Source: Bacteroidia bacterium (lineage in GTDB: Bacteria; Bacteroidota; Bacteroidia; J057). From it: DNA of 64,000 bases. Where the stretch lies: the NCBI GenBank assembly GCA_033391075.1, contig JAWPMV010000001.1:3224001-3288000 (forward strand), read 5' to 3'. The position numbers were made by a program, and so were the translations under genes. The notes below the pieces were generated by a model, which worked only from the letters and a program-made list of their open reading frames with translations, did no database searches and had not been told where the DNA came from. Of this stretch, positions 61,559 to 64,000 are shown piece after piece. Position 1 is the first letter of the stretch; every line of letters begins with the position of its first letter.

Positions 61559-62182
61559 ATGCAGGCAAGCGCATTGGTATATTGTAAAAAATCCCCTAAA
61601 AGGGTTGTACTTGTTTCTGAGGATGAAAGCCTTGAAGAAGAAATTGAAGGCATTCTTTCCCAAATCAACCTTCCCAAAGTCATTAAGAGACACAAAAGTT
61701 TGGAGATAGATTCATCTATCCTAGAAGAGGAAAATCCTCACATGGTCATCATAGATTATGAGACTTGTTCCAATCCAGGCTTTATAAAGAAGGTAAAACA
61801 ATTTGACCCGGAATTACCCCTTATCCTTATCCATGCATCAGAAAAAGCAGGTCACAAGCTGGCTGAGGAAGTCAATGGCCGTATAAAGTTTATGCCAAGG
61901 GATACCGTACGTTTTTCGGGCCAAATCCTATATAAACGAATTCATAGTTACGCGATCAAAAATTTTCAGGAACAAAGAGAGAATACGCGTAAAAAAATAG
62001 AGGAAAACATCCAGGGTTTAACTGAAATTCAGGATTTCTGGAATGCGGAGTCTCACCAAATCGATCCTTCCTACAAAAAGGTTTTGGCTGAATTAGCATC
62101 CACCCTCAATTATCTCCAGATGCTCAATCAGGAATTTGATACTTCCTGGGAATTTCAAGAAAATCCTAAAAAGACCAACTAA
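61559..62182 (+). CDS. Receiver-like (degenerate response regulator) protein
   Basis: 207 residues. Residues about 14-125 follow the receiver pattern: RVVLVSEDESLEEEIEGIL (acidic pair), MVIIDYETC (phosphoacceptor-like Asp), LPLILIHASEKAG (Ser/Thr). The conserved Lys before the cis-Pro is Met (KFMPRDT). The C-terminal 80 residues are helical (FQEQRENTRKKIEENIQGL, VLAELASTLNYLQML) with no DNA-binding motif. It could be a signalling or partner-switch protein. Its last 17 bp overlap the converging gene. Confidence 0.6.
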   Translation: MQASALVYCKKSPKRVVLVSEDESLEEEIEGILSQINLPKVIKRHKSLEIDSSILEEENPHMVIIDYETCSNPGFIKKVKQFDPELPLILIHASEKAGHKLAEEVNGRIKFMPRDTVRFSGQILYKRIHSYAIKNFQEQRENTRKKIEENIQGLTEIQDFWNAESHQIDPSYKKVLAELASTLNYLQMLNQEFDTSWEFQENPKKTN

Positions 62183-62624
62183 AGGCTTTTTTCATTTTTG
62201 CGCCTCCACAAGCAAATTTCTGACTAAAAATACTGCTGGATTCAACCCAATACCCTTTCTCATTCCTGACCAGTTTCATTCGAACTTTAACTCTTTGATC
62301 GTATAGAAGTTTAATTTTTACCTGTTCCGATCCCAGGCGTATTTTTTTGATCTCCAGCCAGTGTTGATCATTTTTATCAATAGATAAACGCATAGGCAGA
62401 ATTTCTTTTTGGAAACTCAGGTCTTTATAAAGAGGAATTCGCGAGTTACTTACAATTCCTTTTAGCAGTACGTTCTTACTGCTATCTCTACAGAAGTACC
62501 CTTCCCATTGACTGGAATTCATTGCTGTCTCCAAAATTTCAGGTAGATCGCTTTGCGCATAAAGGGAAAAACAAGAGATGCATATCAGGCAGCAGATAAG
62601 GTTCTGCCGCAAAAAATGAGGCAT
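62166..62624 (-). CDS. Exported protein of unknown function
   Basis: 152 residues with signal peptide LICCLICISCFSLYAQ, then a small beta-rich domain (WEGYFCRDSSKNVLLKGIV, MRLSIDKNDQHWLEIKKIRL, IKLLYDQRVKVRMKLV). I do not recognise a family. It lies 60 nt downstream of ppk2 on the same strand and may be co-transcribed. Confidence 0.65.
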   Translation of the reverse strand: MPHFLRQNLICCLICISCFSLYAQSDLPEILETAMNSSQWEGYFCRDSSKNVLLKGIVSNSRIPLYKDLSFQKEILPMRLSIDKNDQHWLEIKKIRLGSEQVKIKLLYDQRVKVRMKLVRNEKGYWVESSSIFSQKFACGGAKMKKAFSWSF

Positions 62625-62684
62625 AGGACTTAATTTCCCCTAAGAAGAGATTGTGGGTAAAAAGGTTGCAAAAGGAAGGCCTAA

Positions 62685-63566
62685 TTATTCATTCTGCAGC
62701 CTTTGTTTATATCCTTCTAGCTCGGCCATAGTTTCTGCATCCAGTTTAGGATAAGCCATATCCAGTTTTTCCATATGCTGCAATATGATCTGAGATACAA
62801 TCAGGCGCATATTCTTTTTATCATCTGCTGGAACCAGGTACCAGGGAGCAGTGGGTCGAGCCGTTTCATTGATGGCATCTTCATAGGCCTCCATATACTT
62901 ATCCCAGTGTCCTCTTTCTTCGACATCTCCTCCCGAAAACTTCCAGTTCTTCGAAGGGGTATCAATCCGTGCCAGGAATCGGTTTTTCTGCTCCTCCTTA
63001 GAGACATTTAGAAAAAACTTGACTACCTGAATTCCATTTCGGAAAGCATAATCCTCCAGATTCCGAATATCCTGGTAGCGATCCTGCCAGACTTTATCCA
63101 AATCCTCAATTTGCTCTGGAGGAATTCTTTGGTATTTCTGCACAATCTTAGGATGTACCTTTACAACCAATACTTCTTCATAATAGGATCTATTAAAAAT
63201 CCCTATTCTCCCACGAGGAGGAAATCTACGGGTCGTTCTCCACATAAAATCATGATCCAGTTCTTCTTTGCTTGGGGCTTTGAACGCAGATACCTCAACC
63301 CCATGCGCATTGATGCCAGACATTACGTGGCGGATGGTACTATCTTTTCCTGCTGCATCCATGGCCTGGAAGATCAATAACATCCCATATCGGTCATGGG
63401 CATACATCATGTTTTGCAACTCATCGATTTCCTCCCGATAATCTGACAATTGATCTTTATAGTCCTTCTTATCCTCATAACACTCCTGAACCTTGTTCGG
63501 GAATTTACTCAATTTGATCTTTTTTGAACCATCAGCCAGGTAGGGCTTTATATCTATAAATCTCAT
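62685..63566 (-). CDS. ppk2: Polyphosphate kinase 2 family protein
   Basis: A 293-residue PPK2 class enzyme. Walker A is FQAMDAAGKDSTIRHV (about 67-82), the lid region has LDHDFMWRTTRRFPPRGRIGIFNRSYYEEVLV (cited by DHDFMWR and FNRSYYEEV), and the substrate region carries RFLARIDTPSKNWKFS. PPK2 enzymes use polyphosphate to phosphorylate nucleoside mono- or diphosphates. Length and motifs match class I/III short PPK2. Cytosolic. Confidence 0.92.
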   Translation of the reverse strand: MRFIDIKPYLADGSKKIKLSKFPNKVQECYEDKKDYKDQLSDYREEIDELQNMMYAHDRYGMLLIFQAMDAAGKDSTIRHVMSGINAHGVEVSAFKAPSKEELDHDFMWRTTRRFPPRGRIGIFNRSYYEEVLVVKVHPKIVQKYQRIPPEQIEDLDKVWQDRYQDIRNLEDYAFRNGIQVVKFFLNVSKEEQKNRFLARIDTPSKNWKFSGGDVEERGHWDKYMEAYEDAINETARPTAPWYLVPADDKKNMRLIVSQIILQHMEKLDMAYPKLDAETMAELEGYKQRLQNE

Positions 63567-63727
63567 AGTTTTCGTTTAGCTGGAAATATAGATACTATTC
63601 GAAGAGTATTCAACCTCGAATAGGCAGTAATTGAGAATAGACAGGCTTGCCGAATAATAAAATGGATCGAAGTTCTTTTCTTTTGCTTTGAAAAAAGTTA
63701 CTTTCGTTTGCCTAACAAACACCGGAC

Positions 63728-64000
63728 ATGCCCAAACAACTGTTCATTTTTTGTTTGTTCGTTTATTTATTACCTGTTAGCTCAGACGCACAAAACCTAA
63801 AGGCACAAATAAATAAGACTCATCTGGAAGCTTCGGAGATCCTGAAGCTTGACCTTACTATATTAAGTCGTAAAAAAATTGAGGAACCCCATTTTCCTGA
63901 TATCACTGGATTCAGGAAAGGGAAATTGATTAGTCCCAAATTAAGCAGGGGAAGTAGAAGGGAAGCTACTTATTCTCAATTGTATTATCCACTTGCGCTG
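63728..64000 (+). CDS. BatD-like exported protein, C-terminus cut by window edge
   Basis: An open frame of 91 codons from the ATG at 63728 to the window end, with no stop. A signal peptide (LFIFCLFVYLLPVSSDAQ) precedes a beta-rich start (INKTHLEASEILKLDLTIL, then FPDITGFRKGK and ATYSQLYYPLAL), resembling the first Ig-like domain of BatD/oxygen tolerance proteins. BatD works with the BatA-type VWA protein. The match is weak in the visible part. Confidence 0.5.
   Translation, partial: MPKQLFIFCLFVYLLPVSSDAQNLKAQINKTHLEASEILKLDLTILSRKKIEEPHFPDITGFRKGKLISPKLSRGSRREATYSQLYYPLAL

Overview
The window is a chromosomal segment of a Bacteroidota bacterium. The evidence is several proteins with C-terminal type IX secretion (T9SS) sorting domains, promoters of the TAnnTTTG class, Bacteroidota-typical families (DUF4252, DUF5606, Bat proteins) and a moderate, AT-leaning base composition. 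Family level cannot be fixed from the sequence alone; a Saprospiria- or Cytophagia-like marine or soil organism is a reasonable guess.

Layout. 1-8.8 kb: a DnaJ-type chaperone cut by the left edge, a large T9SS lamin-tail/Calx-beta protein, a sugar nucleotidyltransferase with a DUF952 partner, tRNA-Arg(CCG), an SGNH lipoprotein, MsrA and a PhnP-like metallo-hydrolase. 8.8-21.2 kb: a phenylacetate catabolic cluster on the minus strand, paaE-A-B-C-D-G / paaH-I / paaZ / enoyl-CoA hydratase / paaK, with an AraC-type regulator upstream. It covers CoA activation, ring epoxidation, isomerisation, ring opening and beta-oxidation; the terminal thiolase is not in the window. 21.3-28.3 kb: a T9SS type-B surface protein, then a molybdopterin oxidoreductase followed by two tandem SLC13 carboxylate transporters. 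28.3-31.7 kb: two paralogous small membrane proteins, then an ECF sigma / anti-sigma / DUF4252 / DUF4252 cassette. 31.7-46.2 kb: BatA, dTDP-glucose dehydratase, a membrane HExxH protein, a 1101-residue Asp-box protein, GluQ-RS, a CrtI-like oxidoreductase, a pterin pair (PTPS-folE), a PfkB kinase, YidD, a sialidase-like protein and a secreted EEP nuclease. 46.3-64 kb: WG-repeat and zinc-ribbon proteins, a sensor kinase without its phosphoacceptor His, Mfd, Lon, DUF5606, an RGG/GYNRGGGG low-complexity protein, an aldo-keto reductase, a receiver-like protein, PPK2 and a partial BatD-like protein.

The most unusual structure is a family of short inverted-repeat elements in the intergenic spaces between about 5.0 and 15.8 kb. 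Their arms are built from 8-9 bp units (GTGTT plus 3-4 variable bases). Six loci are empty hairpin-like copies of about 50-70 bp. One, at 11006-11475, has perfect 19-bp terminal inverted repeats enclosing a gene for an S23/Avd-like four-helix-bundle protein. The elements occupy every wide gap of the phenylacetate cluster. The arrangement resembles REP/RAYT systems or 23S rRNA intervening sequences, but with a different protein and in intergenic DNA, and it is the best candidate here for an undescribed system.
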